Below are positions 8,036-17,666 of a DNA stretch of 64,000 bases, one piece after another. Position 1 is the stretch's first letter. Every line of letters starts with the position of its first letter. Origin of the DNA: Microbacterium sp. SZ1 (GTDB lineage: Bacteria > Actinomycetota > Actinomycetes > Actinomycetales > Microbacteriaceae). The notes below the pieces were generated by a model, which made no database searches, had not been told where the DNA came from, and worked only from the letters and a program-made list of their open reading frames with translations. The DNA lies in assembly GCF_002362255.1 (NCBI RefSeq), contig NZ_LPVV01000038.1, positions 366,878 through 430,877 on the forward strand, in the 5' to 3' direction. The translations under genes and the position numbers were made by a program.

Positions 8036-8734
8036 TCAGGAGCGCCGTGTGACGCGCGCCGGCAGACGGTCTTTCACGGTCGACGCGTAGACGTCGTCGT
8101 ACTCCTGCTCGCCGAGCCTCTGCAGGGCCACCATGATCTCGTCCGTGACGGAGCGAAGGATGTACCTGTCGTTCTCCATGCCCGCGTAGCGCGAGAAGTC
8201 GAGGGGCTCGCCGATGACGATGCCGACACGCACCACGCGCGGCAGACGCTGCCCGATCGGCATCGCCGTGTCCGTGTCGACCATGATGACCGGGATGACG
8301 GGAACCTTTGCCTCGAGCGCCATCCGAGCGAGTCCGGTGCGGCCGCGGTAGAGCTTGCCGTCGGGGCTGCGCGTCCCCTCCGGATAGATGCCGAGGAGTT
8401 CGCCTCCCCCGAGTACCTGCAGACCGGTGTTGAGCGATGCCTCCGAGGCCTTGCCCCCTGAACGGTCGATCGGGATCTGGCCGGTCGCCTTCATGAAGAA
8501 CTTCGTCGCCCAGCCCTTGAGGCCGCGGCCGGTGAAGTAGTCGCTCTTGGCGAGGAACGACATCGACCTGTCGATCATGAGGGGCAGGAAGATCGAGTCC
8601 GCGAAAGACAGATGATTGCTGGCGAGGATCGCCGCACCGGTCCGGGGCACGTTGCCGCGCCCCACGATCCAGGGGCGGAACACCGCCTTGACCACGGGGC
8701 CGATCACGACGTACTTCATCAGCCAGTAGAACAT
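8036..8734 (-). CDS. PlsC-like 1-acylglycerol-3-phosphate acyltransferase
   Basis: Membrane-associated enzyme of phosphatidic acid synthesis, 232 aa. The start MFYWLMKYVVIGPVVKAVF gives an N-terminal hydrophobic anchor. The acyltransferase motifs are present in order: NHLSFAD (HX4D catalytic pair, about residues 40-46), the GRGLKGWATKFFMKATGQIPIDR region, then GIYPEGTRSPDG (about 108-119) and VPVIPV. An upstream in-frame extension to 9124 is rejected because it would overlap the divergent acyl-CoA ligase and lacks family similarity. A minus-strand TAGACT (8743-8748) sits 8 nt before the ATG. Being paired head-to-head with an acyl-CoA ligase suggests coordinated lipid metabolism. Confidence 0.88.
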   Translation of the reverse strand: MFYWLMKYVVIGPVVKAVFRPWIVGRGNVPRTGAAILASNHLSFADSIFLPLMIDRSMSFLAKSDYFTGRGLKGWATKFFMKATGQIPIDRSGGKASEASLNTGLQVLGGGELLGIYPEGTRSPDGKLYRGRTGLARMALEAKVPVIPVIMVDTDTAMPIGQRLPRVVRVGIVIGEPLDFSRYAGMENDRYILRSVTDEIMVALQRLGEQEYDDVYASTVKDRLPARVTRRS

Positions 8735-8838
8735 CGATGTGAAGTCTAGCGCCGCACGCCGGTCACGTCGGCGACGGACTCTGGCGACGGCGTTGAGGCG
8801 ACTGAGTTCCACCCTCCATGCGACCCGGTCCCATGCCT

Positions 8839-8844
8839 TAGACT
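8839..8844 (+). promoter_or_regulatory. -10 element TAGACT of the acyl-CoA ligase gene
   Basis: TAGACT lies about 40 bp before the GTG start. Unlike most neighbours, this gene has a leader with a ribosome-binding site. The divergent plsC-like gene uses the same hexamer on the other strand at 8743-8748. Confidence 0.55.
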
Positions 8845-8885
8845 CGGGAGCAACCCCGTGCCCGACCGGTACCGAAGGAGCTGCC

Positions 8886-10718
8886 GTGGTCCAGTTTGAA
8901 GTCCCCGCCGTCGTCCCTGCCGACCCCGACGCGAACATCTCAGATCTGCTGGTCGAGCGCGTCAAGACCACTCCCGATCGCCCGCTGTTCGCGATCCCGG
9001 AGAACGGCGGATGGCGCGACATCTCTGCTTCCGACTTCCAGTCCGCGGTCATCGCGCTGGCCAAGGGCTTCGTCGCGGCCGGCATCCAGCCCGGTGAGAA
9101 GGTGGGCTTCCTCGCCCGCACCACCTACGAGTGGTCGCTCGTCGACTTCGCCCTGTTCTACGCGGGCGCCGTGATGGTGCCGATCTACGAGACCAGCTCC
9201 CCCGCGCAGATCCAGTGGATCCTCGAAGACTCCGGTGCCATCGCGCTGCTCGTCGAGTCGCCGGAGCACTTCGCCCGCGTCGACGAGGTGCGCGGCGACC
9301 TGCCGCTGCTGCGCGAGGTCTGGCAGCTGCACCTGGGAGCGATCGACACGCTCACCGCGCAGGGCGCGTCCGTCGCCGACGAGGAGATCGAGCGGCTGCG
9401 CAGCATCGCCGTCGGCTCCGACATCGCGACCCTCATCTACACCTCGGGCTCCACCGGTCGCCCGAAGGGGTGCGTCCTCACCCACAGCAACTTCGTCGAG
9501 CTCGCCCGCAACTCCGCCAAGGCTCTCGACGAGGTCGTGCAGACGCCCGGGTCGTCCACCCTGCTGTTCATCACGACCGCGCATGTCTTCGCGCGGTTCA
9601 TCTCGATCCTCAACGTGCACGCGGGTGTTCGCACCGGGCACCAGCCCGACACGCGTCAGCTGCTCCCGGCGCTCGGCTCGTTCAAGCCGACGTTCCTCCT
9701 CGCGGTTCCGCGTGTCTTCGAGAAGGTCTACAACTCCGCCGAGCAGAAGGCCGAGGCCGGGGGCAAGGGCAAGATCTTCCGCGCCGCCGCCGACGTCGCG
9801 ATCGAGCACTCGAAGCTGCTGGAGCAGGGCAAGAGCATTCCCTTCGGCATGCGTCTGAAATTCGCCCTGTTCAACAAGCTCGTCTACGGCAAGCTGCGCG
9901 AGGCCATGGGCGGCCGGGTCGTGTACGCCGTGTCCGGGTCCGCACCGCTCGGCTCGCGCCTCGGCCATTTCTTCCACAGTCTCGGAGTCGTGATCCTCGA
10001 GGGATACGGTCTCACCGAGACCACCGCTCCGGCGACCGTGAACCTGGCCGACAAGTCGAAGATCGGCACGGTCGGCCCCGCCCTGCCCGGCGTCGGCGTG
10101 CGTCTCGCCGACGACGGCGAGATCGAGGTGCGCGGCATCAACGTCTTCCGCGAGTACTGGAACAACCCCGAGGCCACGGCCGAGGCCTTCAGCGACGGCG
10201 GCTGGTTCCGCACCGGCGACATCGGCAGCTTCGATTCCGAGGGGTTCCTCACCATCACCGGCCGGAAGAAGGAGATCATCGTGACGGCCGGCGGCAAGAA
10301 CGTCGCCCCCGCCGCGCTCGAGGATCCGATCCGCGCGAACCCGATCATCGGCCAGGTCGTCGTCGTCGGCGATCAGCGCCCGTTCATCTCGGCGCTCGTC
10401 ACCCTCGACCCCGAGATGCTGCCGACCTGGCTCGCCAACAACGGGCTCGACAAGGACATGTCCCTCGCCGAGGCTGCGAAGAACGCGGCGGTCCGCGCCG
10501 AGGTGCAGAGTGCGGTGGATGCCGCGAACACCCGTGTCTCGCGCGCGGAGTCGATCCGCAAGTTCACGATTCTCGAGAGCGAGTGGACGGAAGCCTCGGG
10601 CCACCTCACGCCGAAGCTCTCGATCAAGCGCAACGTGATCATGAACGACTTCGCCGACGAGATCGCCGCGATCTACGACGAACCGGTGTCGACCACCAAC
10701 GTCGCGATCGGCGGCTGA
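8886..10718 (+). CDS. Long-chain fatty-acid-CoA ligase (AMP-binding, FadD15-like)
   Basis: Activates fatty acids to acyl-CoA through an acyl-adenylate. The product is 610 aa, in the normal range. The start is GTG 8886 with GAAGGAG 5 nt upstream, and the open frame before it is not used. The P-loop-like motif LIYTSGSTGRPKG (about residues 184-196), ILEGYGLTETTA (about 370-381), WFRTGDIG and the hinge GRKKEIIVTAGGKNVAP (about 461-477) are complete. Its organisation matches the FAA1/FadD15 group of long-chain ligases. It ends at a 17-bp terminator stem. The chain length it prefers is unknown. Confidence 0.93.
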   Translation: MVQFEVPAVVPADPDANISDLLVERVKTTPDRPLFAIPENGGWRDISASDFQSAVIALAKGFVAAGIQPGEKVGFLARTTYEWSLVDFALFYAGAVMVPIYETSSPAQIQWILEDSGAIALLVESPEHFARVDEVRGDLPLLREVWQLHLGAIDTLTAQGASVADEEIERLRSIAVGSDIATLIYTSGSTGRPKGCVLTHSNFVELARNSAKALDEVVQTPGSSTLLFITTAHVFARFISILNVHAGVRTGHQPDTRQLLPALGSFKPTFLLAVPRVFEKVYNSAEQKAEAGGKGKIFRAAADVAIEHSKLLEQGKSIPFGMRLKFALFNKLVYGKLREAMGGRVVYAVSGSAPLGSRLGHFFHSLGVVILEGYGLTETTAPATVNLADKSKIGTVGPALPGVGVRLADDGEIEVRGINVFREYWNNPEATAEAFSDGGWFRTGDIGSFDSEGFLTITGRKKEIIVTAGGKNVAPAALEDPIRANPIIGQVVVVGDQRPFISALVTLDPEMLPTWLANNGLDKDMSLAEAAKNAAVRAEVQSAVDAANTRVSRAESIRKFTILESEWTEASGHLTPKLSIKRNVIMNDFADEIAAIYDEPVSTTNVAIGG

Positions 10719-10742
10719 TCCGCCGAGCCACCCCTTATGGCT

Positions 10743-10783
10743 CGAACCCGCCCTCTGCGTACCGATCGCAGAGGGCGGGTTCG
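10743..10783. terminator. Terminator between acyl-CoA ligase and def
   Basis: Perfect 17-bp stem (CGAACCCGCCCTCTGCG and its complement) with a 7-nt loop, in the gap between convergent genes; it probably serves both. Confidence 0.85.
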
Positions 10784-10817
10784 TCCGTGACGGGGTGGCT
10801 CGACGAGGGCCGGAGGG

Positions 10818-11309
10818 TCAGAACCACGAGCTCTCGCGCACCTCGCGCATCGCGCGCTTGCGGGTCTCGGCGTCGAGCCGGGAGAGGTAGAGCTTGCCAT
10901 CGAGGTGGTCGGTCTCGTGCTGCAGGGCCTGGGCGAGCAGCCCCTCGCCCTCGAGCACCACCGGCTTGCCGTCGAGGTCGATCCCCTCGACCCGCGCCCA
11001 GGGGTGGCGCAGTGCGTCGTGCCAGAGACCCGGGACCGACAGGCAGCCCTCCCCCGTCGGCACCGGCTCGCCGCGGACCTCGGTGAGCACGGGATTGATC
11101 ACGTACCCGATGTCGCCGTCGATGTTGTAGCTGAACGCGCGCAGCGCGACGCCGATCTGCGGCGCGGCGACACCGGCTCGCCCCGGCAGCTCGACGGTGT
11201 CGACGAGATCGGCGACGAGTGCACGCACGCCGTCGTCGATCTCCTCGATCGGGGCGCACATCGTGCGGAGCACCGGATCGCCGAACACCCTGATCTCACG
11301 GACCGTCAT
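10818..11309 (-). CDS. def: Peptide deformylase
   Basis: Removes the N-formyl group from new proteins; metal enzyme of 163 aa. Motif 1 appears as GVAAPQIG (Val replacing the usual Leu, about residues 46-53), motif 2 as EGCLSVPG (Cys metal ligand), and motif 3 as HETDHLDG (two His ligands and catalytic Glu, about 132-139). Start ATG 11307-11309 overlaps the stop of the upstream MinD-like gene as TGATG, so the two are translationally coupled. Actinobacteria often carry more than one deformylase, so this may not be the only copy. Confidence 0.94.
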   Translation of the reverse strand: MTVREIRVFGDPVLRTMCAPIEEIDDGVRALVADLVDTVELPGRAGVAAPQIGVALRAFSYNIDGDIGYVINPVLTEVRGEPVPTGEGCLSVPGLWHDALRHPWARVEGIDLDGKPVVLEGEGLLAQALQHETDHLDGKLYLSRLDAETRKRAMREVRESSWF

Positions 11310-13198
11310 CAGGCGGCCTTCGCTCGGAGCCCCTCGACGAGCAGCGCCGCGATCTCCCGCGCCGCCCTCCTCGTCTCGGGTTGCAGGTTGGCGAACACGA
11401 TCGGACCTCCGCCCGCGATCTGCGCGTCGTACGGCATCCGCACGACATGCTTCGCCCGCGTGCGGAAGTGGTTCTCGAGCTCGTCCAGACGCACCAGCGG
11501 AGCGCCGGGGTGCGACTGGTTGAGCACGACGACGGCATCCCTCGCCTGCTCCGCGTAGCCGTTGGTCTCGAGCCAGGTCAGGGTCTCGGACGCGAGCCGC
11601 GCCTCGTCGACGCTGAGCCCGGACACGATGACGAATTGATCGGCGAGGTCGAGCGTCGCCGCCATCACCGAGTGCACGATCCCCGTGCCCGTGTCGGTGA
11701 GCACGAGCGAGTAGTAGTGCGCTGCGACCTCGGCGACGTCGCGGTAATCGCTGTCGCTGAAGGCCTCTGCGATGCGAGGGTCGGAGTCCGAGGCGAGCAC
11801 GTCGAGGCGCGTGGCGTCGCGGGAGACGACCGCGGAGATGTCGTGATACCCCTTGATGTCGTCGTGGATGCGCACGAGGTCGCGCACGGAGCGGTTGTGC
11901 TGCGGGCGCACCACGCGGTCGGCCAGGGTGCCGCGGTCGGGATTGGCGTCCACCGCTATCACCCGGTCGTCCCTGGCATCGGCAAGCGCCATGCCGAGCA
12001 GCGTCGTCAGAGTCGTCTTGCCCACACCGCCCTTGCGCGACAACACGGGCACGAATCGCGCCCCGCCCGCGAGCGGTGCTGCGATGCGCGTCGTGAGCGC
12101 CTTGCGCTCGCGCGCGCGTCGACCGTCGCCGATGTTGATGCGTCGCCCGGAGATCGTGTACAGGAAGTGACTCCACGCGCCCTCGGGCTCGGGCTTCGTG
12201 ACGCGGTGCGGATCGAGCAGTCGGTCGGCCGTGAGCAGGTCGGCGCTCTCGCGCGAGGTATCGCTCAGGTCGTCGAGGCGCTTCGCCGTCAGCTGCACAT
12301 CGGATCTCGACGCACGGGCCGCGTGACGCGTCGGCACCGGTGTCTCGGGCTGCTCCACCACGGCATCCTCCTTCGGTCGCACGACGCCGCTCGCGCGGGT
12401 GCGCGAGCGGGTGTCGAGATCGGCACGAGCGCGTGCGATGAACGCCGCCGCCGCGGCCGCCTCCGCCTCATGGTCCGGCTCGGATGCCGAGGCAGGCAGC
12501 GCGGGCGCGGCATCCTCGGGGTCCGTGTGCTCGGGCTCCGTGTGCTCGGGCTCCCTGTGCTCCGGGAGCCCGTCGTCGGCACGGTCGGATGCCGCGACCT
12601 CCTCCGGCACGGTCTCGGCTGCCGGCTCGCGCTCGACGATCGTCTCCGGCTCCGGCGACTCGGGTGCGTCCTCGACATCCGCAGCCTCGTCGGGCTTCAC
12701 GACCTCATCGGACTCCGCGACGGGGCCGGGCTCGATGATCTCGTCGTCGAGCCCGTCACTCTCGCCATCGGCCTCCGGTTCGACGGAGGGCTCCTGCTCG
12801 ATGATCGCCTCGTCGGTGTCGACGACGGAGAGTTCCTCGTCCGCCCTCTCGGAGTCGGCCTCGGCCTTCGGAACGTCGGCCGCCTCCGCCAGGTCCGGCT
12901 TCGCGTCCGCCCGCTCCGCGGGCAGCTCGATGATCATCGGCGTCGAGAGCGACACCTCGGAGATCTCGGCAGCCGCCTTCGCGGCGGCGACAGGCTCGTC
13001 GACGATGAGCTCGGCGACGACCTCGCCCTCGACGACGCCGTCGTCCTCCAGTGCGTCGTCCTCGTCCTTCGGCAGCTGGACGCTCACCTGAGCGGTGTGT
13101 CCGAGGATGCCGATCCCCGTGGTGTCCAGGGATGCGGCGTCGTCGAGCACACCGCGGGATTCGTCGTCCGGCGGCTCTGCCACGTTCTTCGGGGTCAC
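11309..13198 (-). CDS. MinD/ParA-like ATPase with long acidic disordered N-terminus
   Basis: A 629-aa protein in two parts. The first 300 or so residues are low-complexity and rich in Glu, Asp, Ala and Pro, including near-repeats of PEH-T/R-E. The C-terminal part is a deviant-Walker ATPase: [13 protein letters not shown] (about residues 393-405), [11 protein letters not shown], and LTDTGTGI as Walker B-like region. The closest known architecture I can name is the EspI/Rv3876-type MinD-like family of actinobacteria, but no ESX genes are in this window, so the role (polar or secretion positioning) is unknown. GTG 13198 with GGAG upstream is chosen over the open frame to 13261; TAATCT at about 13262-13267 on the minus strand may be its -10. 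It is coupled to def. Confidence 0.75.
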   Translation of the reverse strand: MTPKNVAEPPDDESRGVLDDAASLDTTGIGILGHTAQVSVQLPKDEDDALEDDGVVEGEVVAELIVDEPVAAAKAAAEISEVSLSTPMIIELPAERADAKPDLAEAADVPKAEADSERADEELSVVDTDEAIIEQEPSVEPEADGESDGLDDEIIEPGPVAESDEVVKPDEAADVEDAPESPEPETIVEREPAAETVPEEVAASDRADDGLPEHREPEHTEPEHTDPEDAAPALPASASEPDHEAEAAAAAAFIARARADLDTRSRTRASGVVRPKEDAVVEQPETPVPTRHAARASRSDVQLTAKRLDDLSDTSRESADLLTADRLLDPHRVTKPEPEGAWSHFLYTISGRRINIGDGRRARERKALTTRIAAPLAGGARFVPVLSRKGGVGKTTLTTLLGMALADARDDRVIAVDANPDRGTLADRVVRPQHNRSVRDLVRIHDDIKGYHDISAVVSRDATRLDVLASDSDPRIAEAFSDSDYRDVAEVAAHYYSLVLTDTGTGIVHSVMAATLDLADQFVIVSGLSVDEARLASETLTWLETNGYAEQARDAVVVLNQSHPGAPLVRLDELENHFRTRAKHVVRMPYDAQIAGGGPIVFANLQPETRRAAREIAALLVEGLRAKAA

Positions 13199-13265
13199 GT
13201 CGTCACTCCAAGCTCGGTCGGGCCTCGGGAGCGCTGCAGCGAGCGCGGCCCTCGCCCGCACAAGA

Positions 13266-16200
13266 TTAGTGCGCAGGACGGATGACGACCAAAAGGTCTC
13301 CCGCGTCGACCTGCTGCGTCTCTCCGATGGCGAGGCGCTCCACGACGCCCGAGACGGGGGCGGTGATGGCCGCCTCCATCTTCATCGCCTCGATCGACGC
13401 GACCGGTTCCCCCGCCGACACCGATGCTCCGACCTCGGTCTTGAGCGTGACGACACCGGAGAACGGAGCAGCCACCTGACCTGGTACCGAGGTGTCGGCC
13501 TTCTCGACCTCGTGCGCGTCGACCGCCACGGATCGGTCGCGCACGAACACCGGGCGCAGCTGACCGTTGAGCGTCGTCATGACCGTGCGGATGCCGCGTT
13601 CGTCGGCGTCTCCGATCGCTTCGAGGCCGACGTACAGCTGCACCCCGCGGTCGATCTCGACCAGGTGCTCCTGCCCTTGGACGAGGCCGTACAGGTAGTC
13701 GCCGGTGTCGAGCACCGAGAGATCGCCGAACTGCTCGCGAACCTGCATGAACTCGCGGGTCGGAGCGGGGAAGAGCAGCGTGTTGAGACGTTCACGCCGC
13801 TCCGCGCTCTTCCCGGAGAGAGCGCGCTCGTCGTCCGCGGAGATGTCGGTGACACCGGCGCGGATCGAGCGGCCGGCCAGCACCTTCGAGCGGAACGGCT
13901 CGGGCCATCCGCCCGGCAGATCGCCGAGCTCACCCGCCATGAAACCGACGACCGAGTGGGGCACGTCGTACTTCTCGGGGTTCGCCTCGAAGTCCGCCGG
14001 GTCGGCCTTCACGGCGGCGAGGTGCAGGGCGAGATCACCGACCACCTTCGACGACGGAGTCACCTTCGGCACCCGGCCGAGGATGCGGTCGGCAGCCGCG
14101 TACATCTCCTCGATGAGCTCGAAATCGTCGGCGAGGCCGAGCGCCTTGGCCTGCTGGCGGAGGTTCGAGAGCTGACCGCCCGGGATCTCGTGGTGGTATA
14201 CGCGCCCCGTGGGTCCGGGGAGGCCGGACTCGAAGGGCGCGTACTGGCGCCGCACCGCCTCCCAGTACGGCTCGAGGTCCGAGACCCCCGCGAGATCGAT
14301 GCCGCTGTCCCGCTCGGTGTGGGCGAGGGCCGCGACGAGTGACGACAGCGACGGCTGACTCGTGGTGCCGGAGAGCGGAGCGGATGCCGCGTCGACGGCA
14401 TCCACTCCCGCGGCGCTCGCGGCGAGCAGCGTGGCGAGCTGTCCGCCGGGAGTGTCGTGGGTGTGCAGGTGCACGGGCTGGTCGAAGCGCTCGCGCAACG
14501 CCGTGACGAGCCTCGCTGCGGCCGCCGGCCGGAGGAGCCCTGCCATGTCCTTGATGGCGATGACGTGCGCACCGGCGTCGACGATCTGCTCGGCGAGGCG
14601 CAGGTAGTAGTCGAGCGTGTAGAGGTTCTCGGCGGGGTTCAGCAGGTCCCCCGTGTAGCACAGCGCGACCTCCGCCACGGCCGTGCCCGTGCTGCGCACG
14701 GCGTCGATCGCCGGACGCATCTGACCGACATCGTTCAGCGCGTCGAAGATGCGGAAGATGTCGATGCCGCTCGCGGCGGCCTCCTGCACGAACGCGTCGG
14801 TGACGGCTGCCGGGTACGGCGTGTACCCGACCGTGTTGCGCCCTCGCAGCAGCATCTGGATGGCGATGTTCGGCAGCGCGGCCCGGAGTCTGTCGAGGCG
14901 TTCCCATGGGTCTTCACCGAGGAACCGCAGCGCGACGTCGTAGGTCGCCCCTCCCCAGGCCTCGACGGAGAGGAGTCCGGGAGTCAGGCGCGCCAGGTAG
15001 GGTGCGGCGGCGGCCAGGTCGCGGGTGCGGACCCGGGTGGCGAGCAACGACTGGTGCGCATCCCGGAACGTCGTGTCGGTGATCGCGAGAGCGCTCTGCT
15101 CGCGCAGACCGCGCGCGAATCCCTCGGGACCGAGCTCGAGCAGTCGCTGCCGGGAACCGGCGACCGGCTCAGCCGAGAGGTCGATCGTCGGGAGCTTGGC
15201 ACGCGGATCGATCACGCCGGGATGCGCGCCGTGCGGCTTGTTGACCGTGACGTCGACGAGCCAGTTCAGGATCTTCGTGCCGCGGTCCTTCGAGGCTCGG
15301 CCGCGCAGCAGCTCCGGACGCTCGTCGATGAACGACGTGCTGACATCTCCCGCGACGAACGCGTCGTCGTCGAGCAGAGCCTGGAGGAAGGGGATGTTCG
15401 TCGAGACTCCTCGGATGCGGAACTCGGCGAGAGCTCGACGCGCCCTGGCGACCGCTGCGGGGAAATCCCGTCCGCGGCAGGTCAGCTTCGCGAGCATCGA
15501 GTCGAAGTGCGGGCTGATCTGCGCGCCCTGGTGCACCGTGCCCCCGTCGAGGCGGATGCCGGCGCCGCCCGGCGAGCGGTAGGTGGTGATCTTCCCCGTG
15601 TCGGGTCGGAAGCCCTGCGTGGGGTCCTCCGTCGTGATCCGGCACTGCAGCGCGGCACCGCGCAAGCGGAGGTCCTGCTGCTGCAGGCCGAGGTCGGCGA
15701 GGGTCTGACCGGCCGCGATGCGCATCTGGCTCTGCACGAGGTCGACGTCGGTCACCTCTTCGGTGACCGTGTGCTCGACCTGGATGCGGGGGTTCATCTC
15801 GATGAAGACGACCTCGCCGGCTCGCTCCCCCGCTGTCTCCAGCAGGAACTCCACGGTGCCGGCGTTCTCGTACCCGATCGACCGGGCGAAGGCGACCGCG
15901 TAACCGTGCAGGGCGGCACGCACGTCGTCGTCGAGGTTGGGGGCCGGCGCGATCTCTACGACCTTCTGGTGGCGTCGCTGCACAGAGCAGTCGCGCTCGA
16001 ACAGATGGACGGTCTCGCCGGTCTTGTCGGCGAGGATCTGCACTTCGATGTGCCGCGGCCGCACCACGGCCTGCTCGAGGAACATGCGCGGGTCGCCGAA
16101 CGCGCTCTGCGCCTCCCGCATCGCCTCGGAGAGTGCGGGAGCGAGCTCTGCAGCGGCCTCCACGCGCCGCATGCCGCGGCCGCCGCCGCCGGCGACCGCC

Positions 16201-16673
16201 TTCGCGAAGAGGGGGAACCCGATCTCCTCGGCCTGCGCGACAAGCACGTCGACGTCGTCCGACGCCTCGGTCGACCGGAGCACGGGCACGCCGGCCTCGA
16301 CCGCGTGCCGCTTGGCCTCCACCTTGTTGCCGGCCATCTCGAGCACCGACGCAGGCGGGCCGATGAACGCGATCCCGTTCGCCGCGGCCTTCTCGGCGAG
16401 GTCGGGGTTCTCCGACAGGAAGCCGTAACCGGGGTAGACGGCATCGGCGCCCGCCTCCTTGGCAACCCGGATGATCTCGTCGACGTCGAGGTACGCCCTG
16501 ACCGGATGCCCTCGCTCGCCGATCTCGTAGGCCTCGTCGGCCTTCAGCCTGTGGACCGAGCCCCGGTCCTCGTGCGGGAAGACGGCCACCGTCCTCGCTC
16601 CGACCTCGACTGCTGCACGGAAGGCACGGATCGCGATCTCGCCGCGGTTCGCCACCAGGATCTTCTGGAACAT
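13266..16673 (-). CDS. pyc: Pyruvate carboxylase
   Basis: Biotin enzyme that carboxylates pyruvate to oxaloacetate, the main anaplerotic step. The full length of 1135 aa holds three domains: biotin carboxylase (about 1-450; ILVANRGEIAIRAFRA at the start, GGGGRGMR, EMNPRIQVEHTVTEE), carboxyltransferase (about 515-800; ITDTTFRDAHQSLLATR, HTHDTPGG), and C-terminal biotinyl carrier with EAMKMEA, biotin Lys near 1098. ATG 16671-16673 follows AGAGG by 5 nt, and a GTG two codons upstream is less likely. It is divergent from the ParA-like gene. No key residue appears lost. Confidence 0.97.
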   Translation of the reverse strand: MFQKILVANRGEIAIRAFRAAVEVGARTVAVFPHEDRGSVHRLKADEAYEIGERGHPVRAYLDVDEIIRVAKEAGADAVYPGYGFLSENPDLAEKAAANGIAFIGPPASVLEMAGNKVEAKRHAVEAGVPVLRSTEASDDVDVLVAQAEEIGFPLFAKAVAGGGGRGMRRVEAAAELAPALSEAMREAQSAFGDPRMFLEQAVVRPRHIEVQILADKTGETVHLFERDCSVQRRHQKVVEIAPAPNLDDDVRAALHGYAVAFARSIGYENAGTVEFLLETAGERAGEVVFIEMNPRIQVEHTVTEEVTDVDLVQSQMRIAAGQTLADLGLQQQDLRLRGAALQCRITTEDPTQGFRPDTGKITTYRSPGGAGIRLDGGTVHQGAQISPHFDSMLAKLTCRGRDFPAAVARARRALAEFRIRGVSTNIPFLQALLDDDAFVAGDVSTSFIDERPELLRGRASKDRGTKILNWLVDVTVNKPHGAHPGVIDPRAKLPTIDLSAEPVAGSRQRLLELGPEGFARGLREQSALAITDTTFRDAHQSLLATRVRTRDLAAAAPYLARLTPGLLSVEAWGGATYDVALRFLGEDPWERLDRLRAALPNIAIQMLLRGRNTVGYTPYPAAVTDAFVQEAAASGIDIFRIFDALNDVGQMRPAIDAVRSTGTAVAEVALCYTGDLLNPAENLYTLDYYLRLAEQIVDAGAHVIAIKDMAGLLRPAAAARLVTALRERFDQPVHLHTHDTPGGQLATLLAASAAGVDAVDAASAPLSGTTSQPSLSSLVAALAHTERDSGIDLAGVSDLEPYWEAVRRQYAPFESGLPGPTGRVYHHEIPGGQLSNLRQQAKALGLADDFELIEEMYAAADRILGRVPKVTPSSKVVGDLALHLAAVKADPADFEANPEKYDVPHSVVGFMAGELGDLPGGWPEPFRSKVLAGRSIRAGVTDISADDERALSGKSAERRERLNTLLFPAPTREFMQVREQFGDLSVLDTGDYLYGLVQGQEHLVEIDRGVQLYVGLEAIGDADERGIRTVMTTLNGQLRPVFVRDRSVAVDAHEVEKADTSVPGQVAAPFSGVVTLKTEVGASVSAGEPVASIEAMKMEAAITAPVSGVVERLAIGETQQVDAGDLLVVIRPAH

Positions 16674-16753
16674 GCACACCTCTGAGAGCTCGATGCGCGA
16701 CGTGATGGGCGCGCATGGGGCGGGGCTGAGTGTGCACCCAGCCTAGGGGAAGG

Positions 16754-16759
16754 TAACGT
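16754..16759 (+). promoter_or_regulatory. -10 element TAACGT of the orphan ParA gene
   Basis: TAACGT is followed by 7 nt and GTG 16767. This favours the downstream GTG over the in-frame GTG at 16758, which would lie inside the -10. Confidence 0.55.
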
Positions 16760-16766
16760 GGAGTCC

Positions 16767-17579
16767 GTGCACGTACTCAGCGTCAGCTCTCTCAAAGGAG
16801 GCGTCGGCAAGACGACCGTGACACTCGGACTGGCCTCAGCGGCCTTCGCCCGCGGTGTCCGCACTCTCGTCGTCGACCTCGACCCCCAGTCGGATGTGTC
16901 CACCGGAATGGACATTCAGGTGGCCGGTCGGCTCAACATCGCCGACGTCCTCGCCAACCCCAAGGAAAAGGTGGTCCGTCAGGCGATCACCTCCAGCGGC
17001 TGGGCCAAGGTGCACCCCGGCACCATCGACGTGCTCATCGGCAGCCCCTCGGCCATCAACTTCGACGGCCCCCACCCGAGCGTCCGCGATGTCTGGAAGC
17101 TCGAAGAGGCGCTCGCCGCCGTCGAGGCCGATTACGACCTCGTGCTCATCGACTGCGCGCCGTCGTTGAACGCCCTCACCCGCACGGCATGGGCCGCCAG
17201 CGACCGCGTCATGGTCGTCACGGAGCCGGGGCTGTTCTCCGTCGCCGCGGCCGACCGCGCCCTGCGGGCGATCGAGGAGATCCGCCGCGGCCTCTCCCCT
17301 CGTCTCCAGCCGCTCGGCATCGTCGTGAACCGGGTGCGACCCCAGTCCATCGAGCACCAGTTCCGCATCAAGGAGCTGCGCGACATGTTCGGCCCGCTCG
17401 TCCTCTCGCCCCAGCTGCCGGAGCGCACATCGCTGCAGCAGGCACAGGGCGCGGCGAAGCCCCTGCACATCTGGCCCGGAGACTCCGCTCAGGAGCTCGC
17501 CGCCGATTTCGACTCGCTGCTCGACCGCATCATCCGCACCGGTCGCATCCCCGTCTCGGAGTCCGGCGCGCAGGCCTGA
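16767..17579 (+). CDS. Orphan ParA-family ATPase
   Basis: A 270-aa Walker ATPase. The deviant Walker [15 protein letters not shown] lies at about residues 7-20, VVDLDPQSDVSTG at about 36-48, LIDCAPSLNALT at about 126-137, and the NRVRPQS block follows. No ParB gene or obvious parS is adjacent, so it is not a standard par operon. It may position a protein or cargo rather than the chromosome. A second ParA lies at 49255 beside scpA, which is the usual chromosomal-context copy. It is divergent from pyc and ends at a hairpin shared with the MerR gene. Confidence 0.88.
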   Translation: MHVLSVSSLKGGVGKTTVTLGLASAAFARGVRTLVVDLDPQSDVSTGMDIQVAGRLNIADVLANPKEKVVRQAITSSGWAKVHPGTIDVLIGSPSAINFDGPHPSVRDVWKLEEALAAVEADYDLVLIDCAPSLNALTRTAWAASDRVMVVTEPGLFSVAAADRALRAIEEIRRGLSPRLQPLGIVVNRVRPQSIEHQFRIKELRDMFGPLVLSPQLPERTSLQQAQGAAKPLHIWPGDSAQELAADFDSLLDRIIRTGRIPVSESGAQA

Positions 17580-17612
17580 TCCGCAGCGGCCAGGAGGCCG
17601 GCACACACGCGA

Positions 17613-17637
17613 AACGCCCGCTCATCGAGCGGGCGTT
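17613..17637. terminator. Terminator between ParA and MerR genes
   Basis: 11-bp perfect stem (AACGCCCGCTC and complement), 3-nt loop, then a T-containing stretch on the plus strand; it lies between convergent stops. Confidence 0.8.
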
Positions 17638-17666
17638 CTCCGTTTGTCGCTGCAGTTCGAAGCGAC

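Noticed and set aside
14457..16685. 742-codon open frame on the plus strand opposite pyc
   Set aside because: Shadow of the G/C third-position bias on the other strand; pyc on the minus strand has all family motifs.
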